Part shown: positions 1 through 6,883 of the stretch, piece by piece | Numbering within the stretch: position 1 is the first letter of the stretch | Layout of the letters: each line of letters begins with the position of its first letter | Assembly: GCA_947468785.1 (NCBI GenBank) | Contig: CANIMS010000012.1 | Location: 1-15,722 of the forward strand | Length of the DNA: 15,722 bases | Direction: 5' to 3' | Source: Betaproteobacteria bacterium | GTDB taxonomy: Bacteria > Pseudomonadota > Gammaproteobacteria > Burkholderiales > Burkholderiaceae | Position numbers and translations under genes: made by a program | Notes under the pieces: generated by a model | The model's database searches: none | The model's input: only the letters and a program-made list of their open reading frames with translations | What the model was told of the DNA's origin: nothing

Positions 1-6
1 GGGTAT

Positions 7-1338
7 ATGGAATTTGAAATGTTAGATCAAGATACTGCTGGCAAAACCATGATTAAAGTGGTTGGAGTTGGTGGTGCAGGCGGCAATGCCGTTCAGCACA
101 TGATCCGTCGTGGTGTAAATGGCGTAGAGTTCATTTGCATGAACACCGATGCAGGCGCATTGCAGCGCTCTGAAGCATCTGTGAATTTGCAACTGGGCTC
201 TAGCGGATTAGGTGCTGGTGCAAAACCAGAAATTGGCGCCTCTGCAGCTATCGAAGCGCGTGAGCGTATAGCTGATGCATTGCAAGGTGCACATATGGTA
301 TTCATCACTGCTGGTATGGGAGGTGGTACGGGCACTGGTGCTGCTCCAATCGTGGCACAAGTGGCAAAAGAAATGGGTATTCTCACTGTCGGCGTTATTA
401 GCAAACCTTTTGACTTTGAAGGTGTGAAGCGTTTGAAGGTTGCTGAGAGCGGTGCTTCCGAGCTCGAATCCTATGTAGATTCATTAATCGTAGTTCTCAA
501 CGAGAAGTTGTTTGAAGTCATGGGAGAAGACGCTGAGTTTGATAAGGCCTTTGCTTGTGCAGATGATGTATTGCATAACGCTGTTTCTGGTATTGCAGAA
601 ATCATCAATGTTCAGGGTTTAATCAACGTTGACTTTGAAGATGTGAAGACAGTTATGGGCGAGCAGGGCAAAGCCATGATGGGTACAGCAACTGTATCGG
701 GTATGGATCGTGCCCGTTTAGCTGCTGAAGCTGCCGTAGCATCTCCATTGCTTGAAGGCGTTGATTTGTCAGGTGCACGTGGTGTATTGGTCAACATTAC
801 GGCCAGTCGTTCATTGAAGCTATCAGAAACACGTGAGGTAATGGCTGCTATTCGTGGTTATGCTGCTGATGATGCAACCGTTATTTTTGGTACCGTGTAT
901 GACGACAGTCTAGGTGATGCATTAAGAGTGACGGTTGTCGCTACTGGTTTAAATAATCCACAAGCTCGTCAAGCGCATCAACCAGAAGTTGTTTGGAGAC
1001 AAGCTACTGGTACGCATGATGCAATGCCAACAATGGCTGATCTCAATAGTTTTGCTCCTGCCAGCCCTTCTGCCGCTATGACTAAAGTAAGTATGGATTC
1101 AGCTTTAGGCGCTAGTGCAGCTATGGTAGGGGGTCTATCTTCCTTGCCAGCACAATCAGCTGCTGCAGGCGCGGTTGATTACAGTCAATATGATTTGCCA
1201 CGGGTGTTTCGTAATTCCCGCGAGGCAGCTCCTGCCCCAACTTTGGGTGCAGATAGCTCTCCTCAGGCAAAAACCATGCTTGATAAGGGGGCTGATTACT
1301 ATGAGATTCCAGCCTTTTTACGTAAACAAGCAGATTAA
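7..1338 (+). CDS. ftsZ: Cell division GTPase FtsZ
   Basis: Tubulin-like GTPase that polymerises into the cytoplasmic Z ring and recruits the divisome. The 443-residue protein has the nucleotide-binding glycine motif VGGAGGNAV near residues 21-29, the tubulin signature GGGTGTG at residues 105-111, and the T7 catalytic loop NVDFEDV at residues 207-213 with the conserved acidic residues D209 and D212. The globular core ends near residue 316. A linker of about 110 residues rich in Ala, Ser, Met and Gln follows, then the conserved tail ending IPAFLRKQAD that binds FtsA, ZipA, MinC and ZapD. It is longer than the E. coli protein (383 residues), mainly because of the linker. Only six bases precede the ATG, so its ribosome binding site cannot be judged. 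It is the last gene of the dcw-type block; zapD, a partner gene, lies later in the window. Confidence 0.98.
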   Translation: MEFEMLDQDTAGKTMIKVVGVGGAGGNAVQHMIRRGVNGVEFICMNTDAGALQRSEASVNLQLGSSGLGAGAKPEIGASAAIEARERIADALQGAHMVFITAGMGGGTGTGAAPIVAQVAKEMGILTVGVISKPFDFEGVKRLKVAESGASELESYVDSLIVVLNEKLFEVMGEDAEFDKAFACADDVLHNAVSGIAEIINVQGLINVDFEDVKTVMGEQGKAMMGTATVSGMDRARLAAEAAVASPLLEGVDLSGARGVLVNITASRSLKLSETREVMAAIRGYAADDATVIFGTVYDDSLGDALRVTVVATGLNNPQARQAHQPEVVWRQATGTHDAMPTMADLNSFAPASPSAAMTKVSMDSALGASAAMVGGLSSLPAQSAAAGAVDYSQYDLPRVFRNSREAAPAPTLGADSSPQAKTMLDKGADYYEIPAFLRKQAD

Positions 1339-1369
1339 TTGACTGCTCAATACAATAGATAGTTGCAAA

Positions 1370-1420
1370 ATGCCAGCGCGGCGCCCCTCCGGACGACGAA
1401 TCCCGCGCTTGCGTTGGCAT
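1370..1420 (+). other. Large hairpin in ftsZ-peroxiredoxin spacer
   Basis: Bases 1370-1379 (ATGCCAGCGC) pair with 1411-1420 (GCGTTGGCAT) in a ten-base-pair stem with one G-U wobble. Four further inner pairs join 1381-1384 to 1405-1408. A roughly 20-base GC-rich loop contains the palindrome TCCGGA (1388-1393). No T tract follows (the next bases are ACTACTAACA), so it is not a canonical intrinsic terminator. It lies 21-30 bases upstream of the peroxiredoxin ribosome binding site and could be an RNA processing or attenuation element, a protein-binding site or a dispersed repeat. The structure is seen directly; its role is unknown. Confidence 0.55.
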
Positions 1421-1449
1421 ACTACTAACAACTACTTATTGGAGATGTC

Positions 1450-1950
1450 ATGATTACTGTTGGACAAAAATTACCGAATGCCACTTTGTATGAATTTTTT
1501 AATGAAGAGAGTGAAGGCTGCGCTTTAGGCCCCAATGCTTTTGAAGTTGATAAATTGGTTGCTGGTAAAAAAATTGTTATTTTTGCCTTGCCTGGTGCAT
1601 TTACGCCAACTTGCTCTGCTAAGCATGTTCCTGGATATGTTGAGCATTACGATGCAATCAAGGCAAAAGGAGTTGATGAGATTTGGTGTATTTCTGTGAA
1701 TGATCCATTCGTAATGGGTGCATGGGGACGCGACCAAAAAGTAGGTAAAAAAATTCGCATGATGGGTGACGGTAGCGGAGAGTTCACCAAAAAGATGGGC
1801 TTGGAGTTAGATTTAGTTGCCCGTGGTTTGGGTGTGCGCTCTGATCGTTATGCCATGATTGTTGAAGATGGTGTTGTTAAAACTTTGGATCGCGAAGCTC
1901 CTGGTAAGTTTGAAGTAAGCGACGCAGCTTCAATTCTGAAAAAGCTGTAA
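1450..1950 (+). CDS. Peroxiredoxin, Prx5/AhpE-like (thiol peroxidase)
   Basis: Cytoplasmic thiol peroxidase that reduces hydrogen peroxide or alkyl hydroperoxides. The 166-residue length is usual for Prx5-type enzymes. The active-site motif PGAFTPTCSAKHVPGY places the peroxidatic cysteine at C55 with P48 and T52 in the expected positions. The only other cysteines are C24 and C80, so a resolving cysteine cannot be assigned and an external thiol donor such as glutaredoxin or glutathione is possible. A good ribosome binding site, GGAG at 1441-1444, sits five bases before the ATG. The gene lies 111 bases after ftsZ behind a strong hairpin and 30 bases before lpxC, suggesting co-transcription with lpxC. 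The family is clear; the reductant is inference. Confidence 0.93.
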   Translation: MITVGQKLPNATLYEFFNEESEGCALGPNAFEVDKLVAGKKIVIFALPGAFTPTCSAKHVPGYVEHYDAIKAKGVDEIWCISVNDPFVMGAWGRDQKVGKKIRMMGDGSGEFTKKMGLELDLVARGLGVRSDRYAMIVEDGVVKTLDREAPGKFEVSDAASILKKL

Positions 1951-1980
1951 TTTATTCCCCCTGAATTTAGAGATATGACC

Positions 1981-2895
1981 ATGATGAAACAAAGAACCAT
2001 TGCTACTCCGGTGAAGACCGTAGGGATTGGTTTGCATTCTGGTCGTAAGGTGACGATTTCGATTAAGCCTGCACCAGTAAATTCAGGGGTTCAATTTGTT
2101 CGTACGGATACTCCAGAGCCGTCGGTGGTGCCTGCCACTGCACTGGCAGTATGCGATACCCGCTTAGCTTCAGTGATACAAAAAGATGGCGTCAGAGTCT
2201 CTACTGTCGAGCATTTACTTTCCGCCTGTGCAGGACTAGGTTTAGATAATTTGTTGATTGAGCTAGATGGCGAAGAGGTTCCTATTATGGATGGGAGCGC
2301 TGCTTCCTTCTTATTCTTAATCGAATCTGCTGGCATCGTAGAGCAAGATGCTGCAAGACAGTTTGTAGTGATCAAGAAACCGGTTGAAGTTCGTGAAGGC
2401 GATAAGCTGGCTCGTTTAGAACCATTCTTTGGATTTAAATTAGATTTCACAATCGACTTTAAGCATCCTGCTTTGGATAAAACTGGTCAGCGTTTTATTG
2501 TAGATTTTGCTGAGCATGCCTATCGCAGCGAAATTGGTCGTGCGCGTACCTTTGGCTTTGCTCATGAAGTAGAAGCCTTGCGTGAAATGGGTTTAGCACG
2601 CGGTGGTAGTTTGGATAATGCAATTGTTTTAGATGAACATCGTATTTTGAATAACGAAGAACTGCGTTATGAAGATGAATTTGTGCGCCACAAAATTCTG
2701 GATGCGATTGGAGATTTGTATTTAGTTGGACACCCAATTATTGGTGCCTATGTTGCTGAAAAGTCAGGTCATGCACTTAACAACGCATTGTTACGCAAGC
2801 TACTAGAAGACCCTAGTTCGTACGAGATCAGCACCTTCCCGATTAATAAGGCGCCAGAGGCATACTCCCAAGAGAGTCAACCCCTCTTTTTCTGA
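1981..2895 (+). CDS. lpxC: UDP-3-O-acyl-N-acetylglucosamine deacetylase LpxC
   Basis: Zinc-dependent cytoplasmic deacetylase, the first committed step of lipid A synthesis. Three in-frame ATG codons lie at 1975, 1981 and 1984. I chose 1981 because the AGAG at 1969-1972 is then eight bases upstream and the protein starts MMKQRTI, as in relatives; the longest reading adds Met-Thr. From 1981 the protein has 304 residues, the family's normal length. The zinc ligands are visible as H78 (motif TVEHLLSA), H237 and D241 (motif [10 protein letters not shown]), with the general base E77 and catalytic H264 in SGHALNN. The N-terminal [13 protein letters not shown] motif is also typical. It follows the peroxiredoxin gene and converges with dciA. 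In enterobacteria LpxC is controlled by FtsH proteolysis; nothing here shows whether that applies. Confidence 0.96.
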   Translation: MMKQRTIATPVKTVGIGLHSGRKVTISIKPAPVNSGVQFVRTDTPEPSVVPATALAVCDTRLASVIQKDGVRVSTVEHLLSACAGLGLDNLLIELDGEEVPIMDGSAASFLFLIESAGIVEQDAARQFVVIKKPVEVREGDKLARLEPFFGFKLDFTIDFKHPALDKTGQRFIVDFAEHAYRSEIGRARTFGFAHEVEALREMGLARGGSLDNAIVLDEHRILNNEELRYEDEFVRHKILDAIGDLYLVGHPIIGAYVAEKSGHALNNALLRKLLEDPSSYEISTFPINKAPEAYSQESQPLFF

Positions 2896-2908
2896 GAATT
2901 TCTTCTCA
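2893..2908. terminator. Weak hairpin between convergent lpxC and dciA
   Basis: TGAGAA (2893-2898) pairs with TTCTCA (2903-2908) around the loop TTTC. It overlaps the lpxC stop and sits directly beyond the dciA stop, so it is in the right place for a shared bidirectional terminator. The stem is only six base pairs and AT-rich, and neither strand carries a good T run after it. Termination here is uncertain. Confidence 0.3.
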
Positions 2909-2909
2909 A

Positions 2910-3413
2910 TTACTTAGGTTTGTTTTGCAGTAATTTTTCAACCGCTTTACGAAGAGTCGAGTCTGGGGCTAATTTGTCGAGCAAGCCTTCCCAAGATGAT
3001 CTTGCAACCGCATTTAATCCCGTAGGTTTGCGTGGGGTTCGGGCTTCCGCTCTGGACTGGATGTCCCAGTTTGGAGGGCTTGGCTTCACTTGCACTTTTA
3101 TCCCACTGCAAACCAAGCCATTTTTTGCTAACTCATTGATTAAACTAGGTAAAACTTGCTGCAATCGAGTGGCAACGCTGGCACTAGTCACCAGTAAGTA
3201 GAGTTCATTTTGACCTCCTTGTCGCCATCCTGGCTCGATTTTTTGACTAAATTGACCCAAATCTAGTGCTGATAAGGCTCGGCCTAATGTGGATTTGAGT
3301 TTAGCCAGGTCTTCAGTCTTGGCCAAAATACCCCCCAAGCCTTCAGATTCTCTAAGGTAATCAACCCATTCATGGGCAGTTTGACTACGTTTTGGTTTAG
3401 GGGCAAAGTTCAT
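2910..3413 (-). CDS. dciA: DciA / DUF721 family helicase-loading protein
   Basis: DciA proteins (DUF721) interact with the replicative helicase DnaB and help load it in the many bacteria without DnaC. The 167-residue protein has a basic N-terminus (MNFAPKPKRSQ) and a central DUF721-like domain from about residue 35 to 110, including LGRALSALDLGQF, a tryptophan (EPGWR) and the strand ELYLLVTSASVATRLQQ. The C-terminal tail, to residue 167, is basic and probably disordered. The gene sits between lpxC and secA on the opposite strand, a common position in beta-proteobacteria. The ATG at 3413 has no clear Shine-Dalgarno sequence; upstream on its strand is a pyrimidine run. The domain is assigned by pattern and position, and the helicase role from the family. 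Confidence 0.82.
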   Translation of the reverse strand: MNFAPKPKRSQTAHEWVDYLRESEGLGGILAKTEDLAKLKSTLGRALSALDLGQFSQKIEPGWRQGGQNELYLLVTSASVATRLQQVLPSLINELAKNGLVCSGIKVQVKPSPPNWDIQSRAEARTPRKPTGLNAVARSSWEGLLDKLAPDSTLRKAVEKLLQNKPK

Positions 3414-3465
3414 AAAAAGGGGATGCGGGTGATAAACTCAAGGTCTTCATTTTCTTCTATATCCC

Positions 3466-6225
3466 ATGGTAATCGGTCTTCTTAAAACCCTGGTCGGCAG
3501 TCGTAACGACCGCCTCTTAAAGCAGTATCGCAAAGTAGTTGCCAAGGTCAATGCTTTTGAGCCTAGCCTGCAAGCTTTGGATGATTCTGCATTGGTTGCA
3601 AAAACTGAGCAATTTAAAGCACGCCTAGCTGCTGGTGAATCTTTGGACGATATTGCGCCTGAAGCATTTGCTGTGGTTCGTGAAGCAAGCGTTCGCGTCA
3701 TGAAAATGCGCCATTTTGACGCGCAGATCATCGGCGGCTTAGCCTTGCACCAAGGCAAGATTGCTGAAATGGGTACCGGTGAAGGAAAAACCTTAACCGC
3801 GACTCTCCCTGTGTATTTAAATGCGCTCACAGGTAAGGGCGTCCATGTCGTTACAGTCAACGATTACTTGGCGCAGCGAGATGCCGAGTGGATGTCAACC
3901 TTATATAACTTCTTAGGTATGCAGGTGGGCATCAATCTCTCGCAGATGGAGCACACTACTAAGCAGGCTGCTTATGCCGCAGACATCACCTACGGTACCA
4001 ATAATGAATTTGGGTTTGATTACTTGCGCGACAACATGGTGCAAGATGCAGGTCAGCGTGTGCAGCGCGGTTTAGCGTATGCAATTGTTGACGAGGTCGA
4101 CTCGATATTGATTGATGAAGCGCGCACACCATTAATTATTTCTGGCCAAGCGGATGATCAGACAGATCTATATCTCAAGATCAATTCCCTCCCATCCTAT
4201 TTAGAACTTCAAATTGGCGAAGAAAAGTCAGATGGCACTGGCGTTGAAAAGCCTGGTGATTATTGGGTAGATGAAAAGTCACAGCAGGTATATCTGACTG
4301 AGCAAGGCCATGACAAGGCAGAGGCGATATTAGTGCAGTTAGGCGCCCTTAATGATGGTAACTCTCTGTATGCGCCACAAAATATCACCTTAATGCACCA
4401 CGTATATGCTGCTTTGCGTGCCCATTCTTTATTTCACCGCGATCAACATTATGTAGTGCAAAACAATGAGGTGATCATTGTTGATGAATTTACTGGACGC
4501 CTCATGCAAGGGCGCCGTTGGTCTGATGGTTTGCATCAAGCTGTTGAAGCTAAAGAAGGCGTACCGATTCAGAATGAAAATCAAACTTTAGCAACCATTA
4601 CCTTCCAAAATTATTTCCGTATGTACGGCAAGTTGGCTGGTATGACTGGTACTGCCGATACAGAAGCATATGAATTCAAGGAGATCTACAGTTTAGAAAC
4701 AGTTGTGATTCCTCCTAATAGAATTAGCCAGCGCAAAGACCGTCAAGATCAGATATTCAAGTCTTCACGTGAGCGTTATGATGCGGTGATTAAGGATATT
4801 GAAGATTGCTACCAGCGTGGCCAGCCCGTATTAGTAGGCACTACTTCAATTGAAAATTCTGAATTGATCGCGAATTTGCTGAATCAGAAAAAAATGCCGC
4901 ACCAAGTCTTGAATGCTAAACAGCATGCACGTGAGGCAGAAATTATTGCGCAAGCAGGTCGCCCTAAGATGATTACGATTGCGACCAATATGGCTGGTCG
5001 CGGAACAGATATTGTGCTCGGTGGTAATGTGGCCAAGCAATCCACTTTGCTTGCATCCGATGTATCACTATCCGACGCTGAGAAGGCCGCCAAAATTAAA
5101 GTCCTCCAGGATGAGTGGCAAGGTATTCATGACGAGGTTTTAGCGGCTGGCGGATTGCATATTATTGGTACTGAACGCCACGAAAGTCGTCGAATTGACA
5201 ATCAACTGCGTGGTCGCTCTGGTCGTCAAGGAGATCCAGGATCATCCCGCTTTTATCTTTCGTTAGATGATCCTCTGTTGCGTATTTTTGCAGGTGAACG
5301 CCTTCGTTCCGTGATGGAGCGTTTGAAGATGCCTGATGGTGAGCCAATTGAAGCTGGTATGGTGACTCGTTCTATTGAGTCAGCACAGCGCAAGGTTGAA
5401 GGACGTAACTTTGATATTCGTAAACAATTATTAGAGTACGACAACGTAGCCAACGACCAACGTAAAGAAACCTATCGTTTAAGAAATGAAGTGTTGGAAA
5501 GTAAGGATGTTGGAGAGTTGGTTGCCAACTTACGTGATGATGTGCTTCGTGCAGTCTGCTCGGTATATGTTCCACAAGAATCAATGGAGGAACAATGGGA
5601 CTTGGCTGGCCTAGAAAATGTGCTCGCTAGTGAGTGGGGCCTCACTGTAGATCTACAAAAGTGGGTTGAGAGCGCAGACACAGTAGAAGACTCTGAAATC
5701 GTCGAGCGTGTATTGCAAGCCTCTAAGGATGTTTACGACGCTAAGGTGGACTTATGCGGTCGTGAGTCTTTTGCTGGCTTTGAGCGCTCCGTACTTTTGT
5801 ACAGCTTAGACACGCATTGGCGCGAACACCTCGCCGCTTTAGACCATTTGCGTCAGGGTATTCATTTACGTGGCTACGCTCAAAAAGATCCTAAACAGGA
5901 ATATCGCCGTGAAGCATTTGAGTTATATGGCGAACTCTTGGATGTCATTAAAAATGATGTTGTTAAAAGCATCATGACCGTTCAGATTCGCAGTGCTAGC
6001 GAGTTAGATCAAGCTTCAGAATCAATGAATGAAGATCTAGCCAAACTGTCTGATGTGAAATATCAACATGCTGAAGCGCAAGCTACTCTTGCTGCTGTAC
6101 CTGAGCAAGCTGAAGTTGAGCTTACCCCAGCACCCATCCGCACTGGCCCTAAAGTGGGTCGCAATGACCCCTGCCCTTGTGGCAGTGGCAAGAAGTACAA
6201 AAATTGCTGTGGTGCATTAGCCTAA
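3466..6225 (+). CDS. secA: Preprotein translocase ATPase SecA
   Basis: Motor ATPase that drives unfolded preproteins through SecYEG, partly soluble and partly at the inner membrane. The 919-residue length is normal for the group. Walker A is MGTGEGKT at residues 102-109 and Walker B is VDEVD with D209 and E210. Further motifs are the arginine-rich [23 protein letters not shown] region of the second nucleotide-binding domain, the [10 protein letters not shown] motif, and a helical scaffold with [12 protein letters not shown]. The C-terminal zinc site has C903, C905, C914 and C915 in [13 protein letters not shown], which binds SecB and phospholipid in relatives. The N-terminus [14 protein letters not shown] matches the family, so ATG 3466 is secure, though the preceding bases (TATATCCC) contain no Shine-Dalgarno. 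Only 52 bases separate it from divergent dciA. Confidence 0.98.
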   Translation: MVIGLLKTLVGSRNDRLLKQYRKVVAKVNAFEPSLQALDDSALVAKTEQFKARLAAGESLDDIAPEAFAVVREASVRVMKMRHFDAQIIGGLALHQGKIAEMGTGEGKTLTATLPVYLNALTGKGVHVVTVNDYLAQRDAEWMSTLYNFLGMQVGINLSQMEHTTKQAAYAADITYGTNNEFGFDYLRDNMVQDAGQRVQRGLAYAIVDEVDSILIDEARTPLIISGQADDQTDLYLKINSLPSYLELQIGEEKSDGTGVEKPGDYWVDEKSQQVYLTEQGHDKAEAILVQLGALNDGNSLYAPQNITLMHHVYAALRAHSLFHRDQHYVVQNNEVIIVDEFTGRLMQGRRWSDGLHQAVEAKEGVPIQNENQTLATITFQNYFRMYGKLAGMTGTADTEAYEFKEIYSLETVVIPPNRISQRKDRQDQIFKSSRERYDAVIKDIEDCYQRGQPVLVGTTSIENSELIANLLNQKKMPHQVLNAKQHAREAEIIAQAGRPKMITIATNMAGRGTDIVLGGNVAKQSTLLASDVSLSDAEKAAKIKVLQDEWQGIHDEVLAAGGLHIIGTERHESRRIDNQLRGRSGRQGDPGSSRFYLSLDDPLLRIFAGERLRSVMERLKMPDGEPIEAGMVTRSIESAQRKVEGRNFDIRKQLLEYDNVANDQRKETYRLRNEVLESKDVGELVANLRDDVLRAVCSVYVPQESMEEQWDLAGLENVLASEWGLTVDLQKWVESADTVEDSEIVERVLQASKDVYDAKVDLCGRESFAGFERSVLLYSLDTHWREHLAALDHLRQGIHLRGYAQKDPKQEYRREAFELYGELLDVIKNDVVKSIMTVQIRSASELDQASESMNEDLAKLSDVKYQHAEAQATLAAVPEQAEVELTPAPIRTGPKVGRNDPCPCGSGKKYKNCCGALA

Positions 6226-6250
6226 TACCGTAATTCTTAGACTGGATTAG

Positions 6251-6276
6251 ATGGGGGCCTTGCCCCCATTTCTTTT
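6251..6276 (+). terminator. Intrinsic terminator of secA
   Basis: ATGGGGGC (6251-6258) pairs perfectly with GCCCCCAT (6262-6269) around the three-base loop CTT, followed by the T-rich run TTCTTTT. It lies 25 bases after the secA stop. It is a strong factor-independent terminator and separates secA from the downstream AOR operon. Confidence 0.88.
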
Positions 6277-6284
6277 GGAACTAC

Positions 6285-6337
6285 ACTCAGCTTTTAGGGC
6301 TTTCCCTAGTTATGCGGAGTGGGCACTTTCGCTGAGT
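6285..6337 (+). other. Structured leader upstream of the AOR operon
   Basis: ACTCAGC (6285-6291) pairs exactly with GCTGAGT (6331-6337), enclosing a small hairpin TAGGG (6295-6299)/CCCTA (6304-6308) with loop CTTT. An alternative pairing, GCGGA (6314-6318) with TTTCGC (6328-6332 region), would compete with the closing stem. The arrangement could be an RNA leader or nested operator half-sites. I do not recognise a molybdenum/tungsten cofactor riboswitch consensus in it. Function is not established. Confidence 0.35.
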
Positions 6338-6346
6338 ATCTAAGCT

Positions 6347-6368
6347 TATATGCAAAAAATTGCATTTA
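6347..6368. promoter_or_regulatory. AT-rich palindrome, candidate operator before the AOR operon
   Basis: ATGCAA (6350-6355) and TTGCAT (6360-6365) form a perfect inverted repeat around AAAA. One mismatch further out, TA and TA extend it to 6347-6368. Its centre is about 30 bases before the first start codon and it overlaps the TTATAT stretch that could be a -10 region. Symmetry and position suit a dimeric transcription factor; no particular regulator is indicated. Confidence 0.4.
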
Positions 6369-6373
6369 TTAGC

Positions 6374-6380
6374 AAGGGGA
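6374..6380 (+). promoter_or_regulatory. Ribosome binding site deciding the polyferredoxin start
   Basis: AAGGGGA lies six bases before the ATG at 6387. It favours that ATG over the upstream in-frame TTG at 6360, which would add nine residues encoded by the palindrome and the ribosome binding site itself. Confidence 0.75.
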
Positions 6381-6386
6381 ATCGGC

Positions 6387-6863
6387 ATGCAAAAGTCACT
6401 GCACATCAACGCAGACAAATGCACTGGATGTCTTCAGTGTGAAATGGCCTGTAGCTATGAGCACTACGGGGTTTTTAATACCTCCAAATCCCGTATTAAG
6501 GTATTTGAGTTTCATAAAACCGGTAAAAAAGTTCCCTACACCTGTACCCAGTGTGATGAGGCTTGGTGCCTGCAGGCATGCCCTGTTGATGCTATTCGAG
6601 TCGATTTGGTGACTGGTGCAAAAGTTGTTTCTGAAGACACTTGTGTTGGTTGCAAGGTGTGCACTATCTCTTGTCCTTTCGGAACCATTAATTATGTTCA
6701 AGATACAGGTAAGGTGCAAAAGTGCGATCTCTGTGGTGGTGATCCAGCCTGTGCAACTGCCTGTCCAACACAAGCCATTACATATGTAGATGCAGATTGG
6801 ACTGGTTTAGACAGAATGCGTGAATGGGCCGACAAGCTCGGCAATCAAGATAGCGCTAACTAA
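6387..6863 (+). CDS. aorA: 4Fe-4S polyferredoxin, electron-transfer subunit of AOR (AorA-like)
   Basis: Small cytoplasmic electron-transfer protein expected to carry electrons between the tungsten subunit and the FAD subunit of the aldehyde oxidoreductase encoded next to it. The 158-residue protein has sixteen cysteines in four groups: C12/C15/C18/C22, C53/C56/C61/C65, C86/C89/C92/C96 and C113/C116/C122/C126. This is the spacing of the four-cubane HycB/DmsB-like ferredoxin family. Start ATG 6387 is chosen for its ribosome binding site. It has no signal peptide or membrane segment. It is the first gene of the operon, 20 bases before the catalytic subunit. The order Fe-S, catalytic, FAD matches the Aromatoleum aromaticum AorABC enzyme, whose AorA subunits are known to stack into filaments; whether this one does is unknown. 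The fold is certain, the partner assignment strong from context. Confidence 0.88.
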   Translation: MQKSLHINADKCTGCLQCEMACSYEHYGVFNTSKSRIKVFEFHKTGKKVPYTCTQCDEAWCLQACPVDAIRVDLVTGAKVVSEDTCVGCKVCTISCPFGTINYVQDTGKVQKCDLCGGDPACATACPTQAITYVDADWTGLDRMREWADKLGNQDSAN

Positions 6864-6883
6864 TAAAGCATAGGAAAAATATC

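Noticed and set aside
1339..1363. TTGACT (1339-1344) and TACAAT (1351-1356) as a promoter for the peroxiredoxin gene
   Set aside because: The spacing between the two hexamers is only six bases, far from the usual 16-18, and no properly spaced partner was found for either.
2920..3201. 93-codon plus-strand open frame within dciA
   Set aside because: It is antisense to the DUF721 gene, whose product has family-like composition; this frame has no recognisable features.
3447..3860. 137-codon open frame on the minus strand inside secA
   Set aside because: It lies fully antisense to the conserved N-terminal secA region and has no recognisable domain or start signals; a frame shadow.
6318..6336. 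GGGCAC...CGC as a sigma-54 promoter before the AOR operon
   Set aside because: The GG and GC elements cannot be placed ten bases apart; the fit to the -24/-12 consensus fails.
6360..6386. TTG start at 6360 for the polyferredoxin
   Set aside because: It would translate through the palindrome and the AAGGGGA ribosome binding site; the ATG at 6387 has ideal spacing and a family-like N-terminus.
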